From: Lachnospiraceae bacterium G11
GTDB lineage: Bacteria; Bacillota; Clostridia; Lachnospirales; Lachnospiraceae
Length of the DNA stretch: 64,000 nucleotides
Direction of reading: 5' to 3'
Assembly: GCA_900103495.1 (NCBI GenBank)
Contig: FMWZ01000013.1
Coordinates: 61,644-125,643, forward strand
Of the stretch, positions 63,677-64,000 are shown piece by piece. Within the stretch, counting starts at the first letter, position 1. Every line of letters begins with the position of its first letter. The translations under genes and the position numbers were made by a program. Under the pieces are notes generated by a model. That model was not told where the DNA came from, searched no databases, and saw nothing but the letters and a program-made list of their open reading frames with translations.

Positions 63677-64000
63677 GTTTGCGCGCCATGGGCGCGCTCT
63701 AACGGGTGCAAGTCCCGAACACGCCCAGATAGTGGGAAGTGTATAGCTGAACAGCAAGGGTGTCCATCGTGAGGTGGAATCTGAAGGAAGCTGCAAGCAA
63801 ATCTCTGGTCCGACGGACAGAAATCACATATAAGGCTAGGCTACGAGAGACAAGTTGGCAATAAGCAACGAAGTCTAATAACTATCACATTTGTAGTAGC
63901 AGAGTAAATGTGGCGGATATATGGAGAGAAAGAGCGTGCACCTTAAGCGTGGAGGTCTCACAGAGGTTCCATTAGCCTAGTAACAACGAACTGTGAGAAG
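63677..64000 (+). mobile_element. group II intron, 5' part (runs off window)
   Basis: No reading frame, but highly structured RNA-like sequence: a GC-rich GCGCGCC/GGCGCGC hairpin start, then segments I recognise from bacterial group II intron domain I, among them ACGGGTGCAAGTCCCG, TCTGAAGGAAGCTG, CTGGTCCGACGGACAG, GAGAGAAAGAGCGTGCACC and AACGAACTGTGAGAAG. The reverse transcriptase/maturase gene expected in domain IV would lie beyond 64000. Insertion right after a terminator stem is the habit of group IIC introns, although the class was not determined. The exact 5' boundary is uncertain, between about 63677 and 63683. Confidence 0.82.

Overview
The window is one very large surface-glycan locus from a low-to-mid G+C Firmicute. 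The Gram-positive ribosome-binding sites (AGGAG/GGAGG), heavy AGA/ATA codon use and gene repertoire suggest Lachnospiraceae, perhaps near Butyrivibrio or Pseudobutyrivibrio; this placement is inference. One truncated glycosyltransferase (GT) gene leaves on the minus strand at the left edge. Everything from 892 to 63622 reads on the plus strand, mostly with overlapping or touching genes. No tRNA, rRNA, CRISPR or phage gene was seen.

Block 1 (892-44207). It opens with a TupA-like ATP-grasp protein and a Wzy/ligase-like membrane protein, followed by nucleotide-sugar enzymes: a PglF/WbtA-type 4,6-dehydratase, a DegT aminotransferase, a TviB/WbpA-type 6-dehydrogenase, a TviC/WbpP-type 4-epimerase and an AsnB-type amidotransferase. 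Together these could supply a 4-amino-4,6-dideoxy-HexNAc and an amidated GalNAcA. Next come two GT11-like enzymes, GT2s, a sulfatase-fold membrane protein, GT-C-like membrane proteins and a first PglK-like ABC flippase. A run of DUF3431-like, DUF5672-like and GT17 genes follows, then an MBOAT/SGNH O-acylation pair, GT4/GT32 enzymes, a second Wzy-like polymerase, the only initiating phosphoglycosyltransferase in the window, a second PglK-like flippase, a sialyltransferase-fold protein, and a CDP-sugar group (reductase, 3,5-epimerase-like, GtrB-like GT2, RfbF) with a GT-C partner.

Block 2 (44364-49665) starts after a strong hairpin and ends at a clear terminator. It holds a ManC-like enzyme, a large membrane protein, an acyltransferase-3 and a lipoprotein alpha/beta hydrolase with Asp in the nucleophile position. 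Block 3 (49755-63622) has a DUF6020-like protein, an acyltransferase-3, a split DUF6077-like gene, a degenerate SGNH protein, and what looks like a lipid-linked galacturonic acid pathway: UDP-glucose dehydrogenase, GtrB/RgtE-like GT2, two GT-C proteins, UDP-glucuronate 4-epimerase and a GT4-GtrA fusion. It ends at a perfect 16-bp terminator, directly followed by the 5' part of a group II intron that runs off the window.

Overall reading: nucleotide sugars are made in the cytoplasm and glycans are assembled on a polyprenyl carrier started by the 32629 transferase. They are exported by the two ABC flippases, polymerised by Wzy-like proteins, and decorated outside the membrane by polyprenyl-phosphate-sugar-dependent GT-C enzymes and O-acyltransferases. 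Duplicated export and polymerisation genes and gene-to-gene composition shifts suggest a locus built from several acquired modules.
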